Below are positions 32,281-42,781 of a DNA stretch of 64,000 bases, piece by piece. Source of the stretch: Ditylenchus dipsaci (lineage: Eukaryota; Nematoda; Chromadorea; Rhabditida; Anguinidae). The stretch covers positions 248,001-312,000 of the forward strand of contig SADC01000021.1 in NCBI GenBank assembly GCA_004194705.1, read 5' to 3'. Positions within the stretch are counted from its first letter, which is position 1. Each line of letters starts with the position of its first letter. The position numbers and the translations under genes were made by a program. The notes under the pieces are model-generated. The model had not been told where the DNA came from, ran no database searches, and was given only the letters and a program-made list of their open reading frames with translations.

Positions 32281-35200
32281 ATGAGTTCTCAAAAAATTTC
32301 AAAACGCGATCTTTTAAGATCAGAAATTTCTAAACTAAAAATTATAGAAAGTACCGAACTTCGAAAAATGACAATTTTGCAAATGCAAGAATTTTTAGTG
32401 TACAACGTTTTCAATTTCGACGATTCACTTTTTGACTCTCAACATAAATCACTCCTGACAAAAATTTTTAAATTTAAAAACGAACTTTTTAAAGATTTTG
32501 AGTCAAAAAAAGTCAAATCGGCTGTAGGTAGATCGAATAAAAACTGTGAAATTGTCGAAATTAGAAAAAGACGAATCGAAAATTTAATACTACGGAAGCC
32601 GATTTTCAGATTAATTTTACTGAAGATTATGTTGACTTAGAAATTATGGAAAAAGTTTTTCGCGAAATGTTGTGCATGTTGAATATCAAAGAAAACGATC
32701 GATTTGATATCATTATTCAACATACACAACTAAATAATCCGATTTCGACTGGAATGACTCGATTTGAGAAAGATATATCGCCGTATCAACTAATTGTTGA
32801 AAATTTGACTAATTTTATCCGGTACAATGAAAATATCGATTTACGTGATCTAAATATAAATGTTCGAGTAGTGAAAATTCCGAATGGTCAAAGAGGTACC
32901 AAAATTTTGAATTTATCAGAAGCTATAATGTCAAAACACTCGATTATTCAAATTCAAAACAATGATAATTTATGCTTACCGAGATCGATTATAGTAGCAT
33001 TGACATATTTTAGCTATAAACAAAATATTCAAAATTTATTTATGATACTCGGTCTACCTAAATTAACCGAATCCAATATAAAAAGTATCCGAGATTCGCG
33101 CTTGTCGTTACAAAAAAAGTTAGCAGTAAATTTACTACAAATTTGCAACTTAGAAACGCAAAATTTTCTGGATCTTTGGATGACATTAAAGTAATCGAGC
33201 AAAAACTAAGCATTCAAATTAACGTAATTTGCGCTGAAAATGGTCATGAATTTATCTACTCGGGTATCGCAAAAGAAGATATGGTGTACATTTACAAAGT
33301 CAAAAACCATTTTCACACAATCAAAAGTATAACGGCTTTTCTCGGATCGAGTTATTTTTGTCACATTCATAAATTTAAAAGTAATAATATTGACGGCTGT
33401 ACTAAATGTAAAGATAGCTTGTGTCATTCTTGTTTTAAAAAACATGACATTTCGGAAAAAGAGTGGCAAAGATGTTAAAAGTGTTTTCGCTACTTTATCA
33501 ACAAAATTTGCTACACAAATCACTTAGAAAAAGTTTGCTCTACAGTATGGAAATGTGAAAGTTGTAGCAAATTAATCAAGTGGATCGATAAAACACCCGA
33601 ATCTCACATTTGCGGGCATAAAAACTGTGAAAATTGTAGCAAATATGTCGAAATCAATCACGACTGTTTTATTCAAAAGCGTGAATTCAAAAAATCTTCA
33701 GAAAAGTACCTATTTTTCGACTTTGAATGCCACCAACATACAAATATTCACGAGGTAAATTATGCCAACGTTAAAGATTTTGAAGGTAAAACTTCAGAAT
33801 TTTTGAATATCGACGATTTTTGCAAGTTTTTGATTTCTGAAAAACACAGAAACTATACCGTTTTCGCACATAATGCAAAAGGATATGACTCGTACTTTAT
33901 TTTGAATTATTTGGTCAAAAACGGTGTCAAATTTTATACTATATATTGCGGTAGTAAGATAATGTTACTCGAAATTCCGACCTTAAAATTGAAAATTCAA
34001 GATTCCTTGAATTTACTACCTATGCCCTTAAAAGATTTTTCAAAAACTTTTGGATCGATGAAATTAAAAAGGGTTATTTTCCACATTATTTCAATAAACC
34101 GGAAAATTATGAATATATCGGAAAATTACCGGATATGAATTGTTACGGGTATAATAATTTTAAAGAAAACGATCGAAATACTTTTATCGAGTGGTATAAT
34201 GCAAATAAAGATAAAAAATTCGATTTTATGGTCGAATTAAAAGAGTATTGCGATTCCGACGTAAATATTTTGAGACGTGGATTACTCGAATTACGGAAAA
34301 ATTTCATTGAAATTTGTGGTGTCGATCCGCTTCAATATTTGACGATCGCATCAGTTTGCATGTCGATTTACAAAAAACATTTTATGCCCGAAAATTCGAT
34401 CGGAGTTGTAAAAAATAACCACAGTGATACCTATAGTAAAAAATCTATTTTATGGCTTGAATTTATTGCAAAACAACAAAATATTTTTATTCAGCATGCC
34501 GTAAACTTAGGTGAAAAAACTATAAAGGGTATAAAAGTGGACGGATTTGATGAAAAAAATCAAGTAGTTTATCAATTTCAAGGGTGTTTTTGGCACGGGT
34601 GCCAAAAATGCTATAAATTGACAGATGTTAACTATTTGAGCAAAAAACCGATGAAAGATTTGTACGAAAAAACTTTGAAAAGATCCGCAGAAATTAGTCA
34701 AAACTTTAAATTAGTCGAAATTTGGGAATGTGAATTTGACACTCTTTCAAAATCGAAAAATTTCAAAACTTTTAAAAATGAATTTTCAAAAGAAATAGTC
34801 GAAAAATTGGTACCTCGTGATGCATTTTTCAGTGGGCGCACAAACGCTACAAAATTAAGATATAAAGCAAAAAAAGGTGAAATTTTAAAATATGTCGACT
34901 TTGTTTCACTATATCCGACGGTACAATATTATGACGATTTTCCGATCGGACATCCCGAAACGATTAAAAAACCGAAAAATTTTGATGATTCCTGGTTTGG
35001 ATTGATAAAATGTCAAATTGTACCACCGAATAATTTATACCACCCGATTTTACCAGTAAAAATCAAAATGAGAAATAACGAAAAATTAATGTTTCCTTTA
35101 TGTTATACCTGTGCAAAACATCAAATTCAAGATTGTAACCATAATGAGAATCAAAAAAGTTTGATCGGTACATGGTGTACCAATGAAGTTAAAAAAGCTT

Positions 35201-36134
35201 TAGAAAAAGGCTACAAAATTTTGAAAATTTTCGAGATGCACCATTTTAAGCAAAAATCTACCGAACTATTCAAAAATTACATCAATACGTTTATCAAAAT
35301 AAAGCAGGAATCATCTGGTGTACCGAAAACCCACACAAAGTCTGAGTATATCGAAGAGAATTTCAAACAACTCGGAATTTTACTAGATGGCGAGAAAATT
35401 GAAAAAAATCCGGGTAAAAGAGCTTTAGCAAAACTTTGTTTGAACTCATTATGGGGTAAATTTGGACAAAGAAACAATTTATTTCAAACGGAACAAGTAA
35501 CGGATCCGAAGCGTTTTTACGAAATAATTTTAGATGAAAAACTTAAAGAAATCAAAATGCAAGAATTAAGTGACGAAATGTACGAAATTACATACCGGTT
35601 TAAAGATATATTTGTAATGAACAATTTCAATACAAACGAATATCTTGCAGCTTTTACAACCGCAAACGCTAGATTGCGTTTATACGAAGTTTTGGATGAG
35701 TTAGGCGATTCTGTAATATATTTTGATACGGATAGTGTAGTTTATATAGATAATTGCTCGAATAGTATAAAAACGGAAATATGCTGGGTGATCTCGAATT
35801 AGAAACAGAATTCGATGATTGGGTATCGACTGGACCTAAAAGTTACAGTCATTTTGATACAAAATCAAAAAATTGCCAAACTAAAGTAAAAGGATTTACG
35901 TTGAACTTTAGAAATTCTCAAGTTATTAATCATAACGGGATGAAAAAATTAGTCGCAAAAAGTATTGAAAATTTCAAAATTATTGACGAAAAAAAGATAA
36001 CTCGAGATTCAAAAAAGAAGTTGATTTTGAATAAATATCAAGAGAAAGTATTCCGGCTCGATTATGACAAAAGAATTGTCAGTTTTAAAAATAAATACCA
36101 TATTGACACTATTCCGTACGGATATAAATATTAA
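32281..36134 (+). pseudogene. pPolB: protein-primed family B DNA polymerase, copy A
   Basis: About 1285 codons, the usual size for Polinton pPolB. The start is MSSQKISKRDLLRSEISK. The N-terminal domain carries IIQIQNNDNLCLPRSIIVAL, reminiscent of an OTU-like D-N-x-C box. Next comes a zinc-rich stretch (CHIHKF, CTKCKDSLCHSC, CESCSK). The exonuclease has YLFFDFECHQ (Exo I), FAHNAKGYDSYFIL (Exo II) and EYCDSDVNIL (Exo III). Then GCFWHGCQKCY, motif A DFVSLYPTVQYYDDFPIGHP, motif B LAKLCLNSLWGKFGQR and motif C YFDTDSVVYI. In A the stretch 34135-35802 is open, so all polymerase motifs are in one frame. Breaks: shift near 32565, shift near 33165 (shared), TAA at about 33476 (shared), shift near 34055, and one near 35775. 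Confidence 0.9.
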
Positions 36135-36138
36135 GTAA

Positions 36139-36647
36139 TTCAAATTGACTATTAAAAAATATTAAAACCGAACTATTACCCGGTTAAAATTTAGCAATAT
36201 AAATATATTTGTATTTTTTTTACTTTTTTACTCCATATTTTTGCGCCGGGTGAACAGAGTATTTTTTCAAAGAAAAAGGTGAATTTTCCAGCGAAATAGC
36301 TGAAAAATATTACAGCCCTTAGTTTGGGTGAGTTACCCAATCGAAATCGGGTAATTTGAAAAACGTCGAAATTTCGATGAAAAGGTCGATAAAAAGTGTC
36401 AAATTTGAAAATTGAAAATTTGAAAAAAGATGAAAAACTGTGAAAATAGAGATTATTTTGCTGAAAATTGACTATTTTCAAAGTTACCCATAATTTGAAA
36501 ACTTGTTGGGGCTTTGAAATTTTTTTTGTTTAAAAGCGGTGAAAATCGTGACAAAAAGGTGGCAAAATGCATATAAAAGTCTTATTATTGAAAAATATGA
36601 AATTTACGGTTTTGGGAAAATACGCTGTACGTGCCCAACATACTACT
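36139..36647. repeat. Polinton copy A right terminal inverted repeat
   Basis: Inverse of 24887-25393, ending TACGTGCCCAACATACTACT-type sequence at 36647. Starts 5 bp after the polymerase stop. Confidence 0.95.
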
Positions 36648-38105
36648 ATTGTCTCGTACAGGGTGCTTTAAAACAAACTTAAACACCTAAAAATAATTTT
36701 GCGTGCCGTATTTCCTCTAATTAAACGGCTGTCTCTGATAAACCGGCACTGCCTACTTTGAGGGTCTGTATCTTTGCTCATAGCAAACATTTTGCAGAGT
36801 TGTTTAGTGCATTTTGTCAACTCCCACAAGCTTTACCGATTCCGCTTTTTTAATTATGGATTTTCATGCGAAAATCTCAAGATCGATCGCGAATTTTCCC
36901 TATTTTCGAGGGGTTGAAAAATCTTTTTTTTAATTAGAAGAAATACGGTAGGTAGGATCTCCCCCAGCCGAATTAAATAATTTTCGGGCCCTATTCTTCA
37001 GAATTTCCTAATTTCACGTAGGATTCTGTAAAACAGTCGTGAGAAATTCAAGCGAGAACTATCATAATGTTAATTTAAAACACCGTATAAAAAATGAATT
37101 CGGAATTTTAGCAGTAGTTGATTTTTCGACACACCCTGTAGGTATACAATGTGGGAGCACTTGAAATAAAGGGCTTGAGTGCAATTGCCTGTCTCTATGT
37201 TTAGAGCGGCACTAAAAGTTCATTAACAATGTCAACCAAACACTTTCAGATGTCTATTGGCCAACTTTTTTATGATTAGAATTATGCAAAAATCTGCCAA
37301 TTTCGACAATTTGGTCGAAGCTAACTTACTGGAACTTGGCTAATGCACTATTCAAATTAATTTTCCAAAATGTTTGACTAGTAATATTGATGTTTTGCTT
37401 TTTGGACATCCTTCTCCCCGCCTTATATTAAAGCGCTGTTATCTACCGTCGTCACGACATAAAGTTAACTATGCAGGTTCGAATCCTAACGGTGGCAAAC
37501 ATCGTTTTTCGGCCTTCCAAGGTCCATAACTCAGTTCTAAGTACATAAATAGGTGTTAGTACATAGGAAAGAGCACGCTGCCATAGTTTCAGCTATCAAA
37601 TGAGCTGTTCTAAATCATTGGAGCTAATGTATGGAGGAGAAACAAACAACAAACAAAGGGAGGAGAAACGACCAAAACAAATTCGAAAATTGCTGTTCAC
37701 TATAATTTAAATTTTTTGGCATTTCAAGGCCATAACTCAGTTTTAAGTGCATTAGTCTGTTTTGGTGTACCCGGAGGTGTTGTGTGGAGCAAATACTGCT
37801 GCCCAACAGAAAGAAATTCGAAAATTTTGGCTAACTACAATTTACATATTTTGACATTCCCAGGGCCATAACTTAGATTTTTATGTGGAAGTCAGTTTTC
37901 GCATATAGGAAAAAGCATTCCGCTGTAGCCAAATAAAACAAACATCAAACTTTCATATAACTATAATTTCTGTATTTTTCACATCATTTTTTGTCTTGAA
38001 AAAATTAGTGAAAGTATGTGGTCTGGTAGAGTAATGTAAGGATTGTTGCGTTCAATCGAACGACATTTCCAGTCAATACAATAGGTTTCCCAGGAAACCT
38101 ATTGC
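36648..38105. repeat. inverted segmental duplication, arm next to copy A
   Basis: Nearly identical in inverse to 48415-49868 (only a few single-base indels and substitutions seen). It includes a MITE (36706-36948) and several diverged modules with the recurring phrase GGCCATAACTCAGTTTTAAG (near 37520, 37730, 37860). Identity falls sharply after about 38105, where only distant similarity continues into 38248-38350. Confidence 0.85.
36706..36948. mobile_element. MITE with CCGTATTTCCTCTAATTAA termini
   Basis: Ends CCGTATTTCCTCTAATTAAA and the complement of CCGTATTTCTTCTAATTAAA. The interior is homologous to the MITE at 39440-39658 (both have a CTTTGAG...TATCT...GCAAAGCTGT-like core). Also present as 49569-49810 in the other arm. 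Confidence 0.65.
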
Positions 38106-38247
38106 AACTTTAAATAATCCAGTTTGAAAGACAAATTCGAAATACGATTTGTCCCATCCAGATTTGTTTGACATGGCGACACTACGAATAATCCCAATAG
38201 ATCAGATAGATTATATTTTGGATTTTTGTTAGTTAGCTGCTCTATTG

Positions 38248-38958
38248 ATGTCTCCTGAAAAGGTTAGTGCCATTAAAGCTATTAAATCCAGTGCGCGATC
38301 AGTTCAGTCTACTCCTGATCATAAGACGCTTTTCTCCATTTTAATGCAGGGTGTTATGAACTCTGGATTCCTCCAGTCTTACCAAGATGTGGTAGAGGTT
38401 GCTGCACGAGTGCAGGCCTTAACAGATTCTATAGTTCTCCAGTCTACTCCAGTCACAGAGCTTCCAGTCGAGGTGACTGATGACTCGACCAATCCAGATT
38501 TATTAGTTTCTCCAGATATCACTCCAGGCTCAGAGACCGAGTTGGTCCTAGCCTTGGAATCATTTTCAGATACCAGCGATTGGGATGAAGATGTCACTCC
38601 TGCTTCTCTTTCTGGATCCAGCATGACTGATTCTCCTGTGATGTCCGCATATGATGCACACCGGGATTCCCTCCGTATGGTTTCGAATCGCTCCTCCAGT
38701 CCGCGCTCCCACTTGCAAAGCGAACAGGTTTCTGCTAGTTCTCTATTGGTGCACGCCATGGGTGAATGGGAAAAGATCCAAGAATCGTCCTGCCTCCAGC
38801 CGTTGGTCTCCTCAGCCGAAGTCAACTTTGGTCGAGCTCCAGTCGAGTTCTCTGCTGATGTGGTAGAAGACGCTCCTCCAGTTTCTCTAGTCAATAATCT
38901 ATTACAGTCAACTCTCTATTTAGTGTACACCCTGGGACCGGCTCCAGGTGTACACTAA
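38248..38958 (+). pseudogene. unknown Ser-rich ORF broken by two insertions
   Basis: An open frame of 230-odd codons, starting MSPEKVSAIKAIKSSARSVQ and containing STPDHKTLFSILMQGVMNSG, then a long Ser/Thr/Pro/acidic region (for example DITPGSETELVLALESFSDT). The genuine frame ends at 38902, where a TA-flanked MITE enters; the rest of the ORF (to VH and stop) is MITE sequence. After the MITE the same frame goes on (NCIGSPDCTPIPIIPWCPNK, near 39100-39180) until a hAT-like element at 39191. A shorter relative lies at 48056-48277 on the other strand (ITPDHKTLISSLIQGLQ). I do not recognise the family; it could be a repeat-borne gag-like or host gene. Confidence 0.45.
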
Positions 38959-39090
38959 ATCGAGTGTACACTAAATCGATGGTTCATTCTAGTCATTTTT
39001 ATTTACAGCAGGCCAAAATAATTTAATCCAGGTGTACACTAAACCGAGGTGTACACTAAATCCGGTGTACACTAAATCGGGAGTTGACTG
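38905..39090. mobile_element. TA-flanked MITE with GTGTACACTAAATC repeats
   Basis: Inverted ends CAGTCAACTCTC and GAGTTGACTG, flanked by TA (38903-38904, 39091-39092). The interior repeats GTGTACACTAAATCG five to six times in both orientations. It resembles pogo-type MITEs with iterated ends and interrupts the Ser-rich ORF. Confidence 0.7.
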
Positions 39091-39439
39091 TATTGTCTAA
39101 TTGTATTGGTTCTCCAGATTGTACTCCCATTCCCATTATACCATGGTGCCCCAATAAAGGAAACCAGTTAAAACGTCTGTTAATGTTTATTAGGGTTGCG
39201 CGCGTTCGTTTAAACGACCGTTCGTTTAAACGATTAAACGGTTTTTTTATGAGAAATTAAACGAAACGATTAACATGTCCGAGATAAACGGATTAAACGA
39301 TGAACGAGTCTGCTAAACGGCGTTCAATCCGTTCAATTGTGTAGATAAAATGACCATCAAATGAACAAATCTCAAATATTAATTTTCATAAAATATATGT
39401 TTCGTCTCAATACAATCAATTTCTGCACTATCGAATCTA

Positions 39440-39658
39440 CCGTATTTCCTCTAATAATTCACCCCCTCAACTTTGAGCACCTATATCTCAGCCCGCAGAT
39501 TTTTTTTTGCAAAGCTGTCTATTGCGCTTTCTCAACTACCGCAAGCTCTACCGGTCCCACTTTTAAGAATTGGGTTAAGAACCCATAATCTCGAGATTTC
39601 CCGGTTTTGGAGGAACCGAAAAATAACTTACATGGGTGAGTAATTAGAGAAAATACGG
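39440..39658. mobile_element. MITE with CCGTATTTCCTCTAATAATT termini
   Basis: Flanked by TA on both sides. TIR CCGTATTTCCTCTAATAATT and complement of CCGTATTTTCTCTAATTACT. The core is related to 36706-36948. Nested inside the hAT-like element. Confidence 0.65.
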
Positions 39659-39859
39659 TATTTTTTCGGTTTTAGTGGCAAGGCCGCTCTTCTATTCTAG
39701 CCATTATTGTTTTAATGGTTGGTTTTATCCTTTTTAATATCGCCTTTTTTTAGAAAATGGCACCTAAAAAAGTTAAAATTTGCGCCTTCCACAGAGCCTG
39801 ATGAAAAAGAAGTTGAGCAAGAAAAAATCAGATGATGAAGAATCCGGAGATGACTAATA

Positions 39860-40002
39860 CAGTAAAACTTCGTCTCAACGAAACCTTTAAAGACTAGGGT
39901 TGGCCTCTCCCCGCAAATCGCTGACCAAATAGGCATCGAATAAAGGTTCGTTATGTTAGATTTTTCGTTAATTCGAGGGTTTGTAAATACGTGGTTTGAC
40001 TG
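39860..40002. mobile_element. pogo-like MITE
   Basis: Begins CAGTAAAACTTCGTCTCAAC and ends CGTGGTTTGACTG, with CGAACC / GGTTCG words between, in the style of the other pogo-type MITEs here. Flanking TA on the left. Confidence 0.4.
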
Positions 40003-40252
40003 TGTTTTACGTTTCACTAACTCTTCTGTTTATTGAGCGTTTCTGTTTGTCAATAAAATTGTCTGAGAATGATGTTTCTATGTGGTTGAACACTTAACTA
40101 TAGAAAATAACAAATTAAACGGATTAAACGGCCGTTTAAACGGGTCATTTTCATTAAACGTAAATGATAAACGGATCTGATAAACGGGTCCTAAGCGGTA
40201 AACGGCTTAGGCCAAATTAAACGAACGCGCGCAACCCTAGTGATTATCCCCC

Positions 40253-40385
40253 AAGTACCAGGAAAGTACCCCAAACACGTGGATGCACCCGAACCATCAG
40301 GATAGAGCTCGAAGCACTTTGATAAGCCAAAACCACTAGAATGGAGCCCTAACCACTTAGATACACCAAAACCGCCAACCCGAAA
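40253..40385. repeat. minisatellite, ~20-bp AACCAC...GGA units
   Basis: Six to seven units such as AACCACTAGAATGGAGCCCT and ATACACCAAAACCGCC. These are the complement of the unit at 62815-63245 (AGGGCTC...CCTGGTGGTT). Confidence 0.55.
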
Positions 40386-40694
40386 ATTAATTCAAAAAGC
40401 AACATCATTCGCTATTTACAAAGTTTTTTTTTTGAAAAAAAAGGTTGTTATTGTATTTCTCTAATAGAAAAAGTGGGGTTCATATTTTTAACATCCTGAC
40501 AGGGTTTTATAATAGAATAGAGCTCTTGTGTATTTCGACCATACCGCTCCGAAAAATATCAAAATAAGTGCAGTGAGCGAAACATTAATACTTATTGCAT
40601 AGAACTCTAATAAACAGCAAAACAACGTGTATCGCAAGTAGCGGCTCTACCGAGAGATGTTTTTACCTTCACTAAATTCAGGAACAACCTACCT

Positions 40695-41462
40695 GTTTTT
40701 ATCCGGTTCTGTCAAAAAATAGCTGCGGTTTTAAACTGTTTAATTTTGAATTTGTTTGTAATACAAATACTTTGATATGGTTCATTTTGTTCAAAAATTG
40801 TTGTATTCATAATTGGTTAAAAATTATTATTTTGGAAGGCGTAACTGTCTTCTCTCACCTTTTCTTCGATGCCGATCATAGCTCAGTATCCTTCTAGGTT
40901 GTATATTGATCTCTTTAAGATAAAAAAAAGGAAATAATCGATGATTACTACTCGAGTCCTGAAGAAGACACTGATTCCGAAGTGTGTAGTGAATGGAGCA
41001 ATCAGAACACAAATATTTCTTTGCTTTCGGAAGACGATGTTGAACCCACAGCTGCACCACGGCTTTTGATAGATACTTCGCTTGCAGTCTGCTCTCGATA
41101 TAGTGTGACCCCATCGGGAGTTAACTTAGAGGTCACTATATTTAAGGGGTCACTATACCGGCAGTGGACCCTCAGGTGATGTAAGATTATTATTTCGTAA
41201 TCACATAACCCATAAATTAAACAATATTGATCACCGCCTAGTTACCATCATCTGGGTACCACCACCGAAATAAGCTGCCTGAGTACCACCTGGGTACCAC
41301 TACCTTGGTAACATGCAGATCTAATTAATTATCTACCAAACAATAACAGTCAGAGCTATTTTTTGACGTAACTAAAACAATACATAAGTATTGTATATAT
41401 AAAAATAATTTTGTGTAACATTTTAAAACCGCAGCTATTTTTTGACAGAACCGGATAAAAAC
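40695..41462. mobile_element. TIR element, ~768 bp
   Basis: About 41-bp inverted repeats: GTTTTTATCCGGTTCTGTCA and AAAAATAGCTGCGGTTTTAA on the left, the complement on the right. No target duplication recognised. The interior has an acidic coding-like stretch (YYSSPEEDTDSEVCSEW, about 40945-41000), a pogo-like GTCACTATA segment (41095-41175) and GGTACCAC units (41245-41312). Confidence 0.65.
41245..41312. repeat. short GGTACCACC minisatellite
   Basis: Three to four units such as CATCTGGGTACCACCACCGA and ACCACCTGGGTACCACTACC, same family as 6300-6545. Confidence 0.5.
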
Positions 41463-41491
41463 GAAAACATATTTAAATATAAACATTTTTG

Positions 41492-41867
41492 GGTACTTCT
41501 TCCGTTGGGGGACAAAACTCAATTTTCTATTTTCATTTTTCGTTCGTTTTTTTTAAGTTATTTTTTCTGTTATTCACTTTTCTTATGGTTGTTTCTGTAA
41601 TCTCATTCTGTTATTTTCAGATGGAAGAATTGCGTAATTCACGCACACTCAAGCTGTGGAATCCATGTGGCAGAAGTACAAAATGCGTCATAAGAAAGAA
41701 TTCGGCACATCAAGATCATTATTCCAATCGTATATTTCTGACTTTGTTTGGTGTAAAAAATTTAATGGACCAGATATTATGTTCCATTTATGGTCCCAGA
41801 TTGCTGAATTGTATAAAATTTGAGTGTTTAATAAAATTGAGTTTTGTCCCCCAACGGAAGAAGTACC
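41492..41867. mobile_element. Merlin-type deletion derivative
   Basis: Perfect 20-bp terminal match GGTACTTCTTCCGTTGGGGG and its complement, flanked by the 8-bp repeat CATTTTTG (41484-41491 and 41868-41875). The TIR continues ACAAAACTCAATTTT. An 8-bp duplication, GG start and the enclosed transposase fragment fit the Merlin (IS1016/ISXO2-like) superfamily. Confidence 0.75.
41638..41823 (+). pseudogene. Merlin/ISXO2-like transposase, C-terminal fragment
   Basis: 61 codons reading FTHTQAVESMWQKYKMRHKK, then GTSRSLFQSYISDFVWCKK and a stop at 41821-41823. The HTQ-x-V-E-S-M-W-x-x-x-K segment with the catalytic Glu and the following Y-x-x-x-F-x-W are typical of the end of ISXO2-type DDE transposases. 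An acceptor-like TTTTCAG precedes it (near 41620). All upstream coding sequence is deleted. Confidence 0.65.
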
Positions 41868-42061
41868 CATTTTTGTCCTAACAAGGGAGAGCCTGAAATT
41901 GCTAATCAGAAATAACTTCAACTCTAAAAATTTAGTCAAAAAGGGGCGTTTATTGAAGAGGGGGCGTTTAATAGAGAAAATACGGTAGTCACTTTTAAAG
42001 CCAAATCTAATTTTTTTGAAACTTCAATGTCTTCAAGCAAAATCAATACTCTTATTAATGG

Positions 42062-42335
42062 CTGTAAATGTGGTCGTGTTGAGGGGTCAACATTTTAGGG
42101 GTCAAAATTATTATTGAATAAATATTATTGAAACTTTTATTTATTTTATTATTGAAAAATACTGAAATATCGAATTTTTTAGGGGAAGGTGACAAATCTG
42201 ATATTGACCCTCCTCAACTTTTTGAGCTCTACAAGATGGCAATAGCAGAAATTCGAGATCTTGTCTCTGCAAAGTTTTGGCAAATGTTGAGCCCCATGTT
42301 GACCCCTGTTGAGGCCTCAACATTTTTTACCGACC
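42062..42335. repeat. GTTGAGGGGTCAAC inverted/direct words
   Basis: GTGTTGAGGGGTCAACATTT at 42076 and GTTGACCCCTGTTGAGGCCT near 42299 suggest a small TIR element, preceded by a TACGGTAG word at 41982. Ends not resolved; no gene. Confidence 0.3.
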
Positions 42336-42374
42336 GATTTTCATACGTCAAAGTTTTATAAATCAATCGGATGT

Positions 42375-42570
42375 GAGACTCTAAGGCTTAGACTTAGGCT
42401 TCATCCTAACTTATGCTGAAAGAGCCTGAGCCCTTAAGCCTGAGCCCTTAAAGCCTAAGCCTTAAGGCCTAAGTCTTAATGCCTAAGCCTAACATACGCT
42501 GGCCTAAGCCTCAAAGCCTGAGCCATACGCTGGCCTAAGCCTAAAGCCTAAGTCTTAATTCCTGAGCCCT
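42375..42570. repeat. CCTAAGCCTTAAGG low-complexity array
   Basis: Many 6-13-bp words of CCTAAG, GCCTGAGCC and CTTAAGGCC, with a longer unit ATACGCTGGCCTAAGCCT occurring twice. Confidence 0.7.
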
Positions 42571-42576
42571 AACAAC

Positions 42577-42725
42577 TTCTTTACAACCATCAATAACAAG
42601 GATGTTTGGATCTGATGGAACTGTTTCTGGATTTCTTTACAGCCATCAATAACAAGGATGTTCGGATCTAATAGAACTGTTTTTGGATTTCTTTACAACC
42701 ATCAATAACAAGGATGTTTGGATCA
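42577..42725. repeat. 56-bp tandem repeat, ~2.6 copies
   Basis: Unit contains TTACAACCATCAATAACAAG and GATGTTTGGATCTGATGG. The TTAC word sits at 42581, 42637 and 42693, giving an exact 56-bp period. The next words (AATCGGAATCCTAGCGATTT) recur at about 43955. Confidence 0.8.
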
Positions 42726-42781
42726 ACAGAATCGGAATCCTAGCGATTTCTCGGACTAAACTGACCGAAAGAATCAAAGCA

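Larger units (their letters stand above)
24887..36647. mobile_element. Polinton/Maverick element, copy A
   Basis: An 11.76-kb virus-like DNA transposon with about 508-bp terminal inverted repeats beginning AGTAGTATGTTGGGCACGTA. It contains a family B polymerase, rve integrase, packaging ATPase and capsid-like genes, the combination that defines Polintons. The 6-bp flanks differ (GGTAAA on the left, ATTGTC on the right), so there is no target duplication. The right flank is the inverse of copy B's left flank. Gene layout from the left: glycoprotein (-), charged protein (+), ATPase (-), integrase (+), minor capsid candidate (+), Lys-rich protein (-), capsid-like (-), polymerase (+). Most genes carry at least one frameshift or stop. 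Confidence 0.95.
39191..40239. mobile_element. hAT-like element with TTTAAACG arrays
   Basis: Inverted ends TAGGGTTGCGCGCGTTCGTT (39191) and the complement ending GCGCGCAACCCTA (40239). The flanking octamers ATGTTTAT and GTGATTAT match at 6 of 8 positions, a possible worn hAT duplication. The terminal regions are arrays of GATTAAACGG / CGTTTAAACG. Two other small elements (39440-39658 and about 39860-40002) sit inside. A short coding-like stretch (ATGGCACCTAAAAAAGTTAA, 39757 on) is not long enough to identify. Confidence 0.6.

Noticed and set aside
38379..38894. 171-codon minus-strand ORF
   Set aside because: Lies antisense to the Ser-rich plus-strand ORF, has no relative and no supporting signals.
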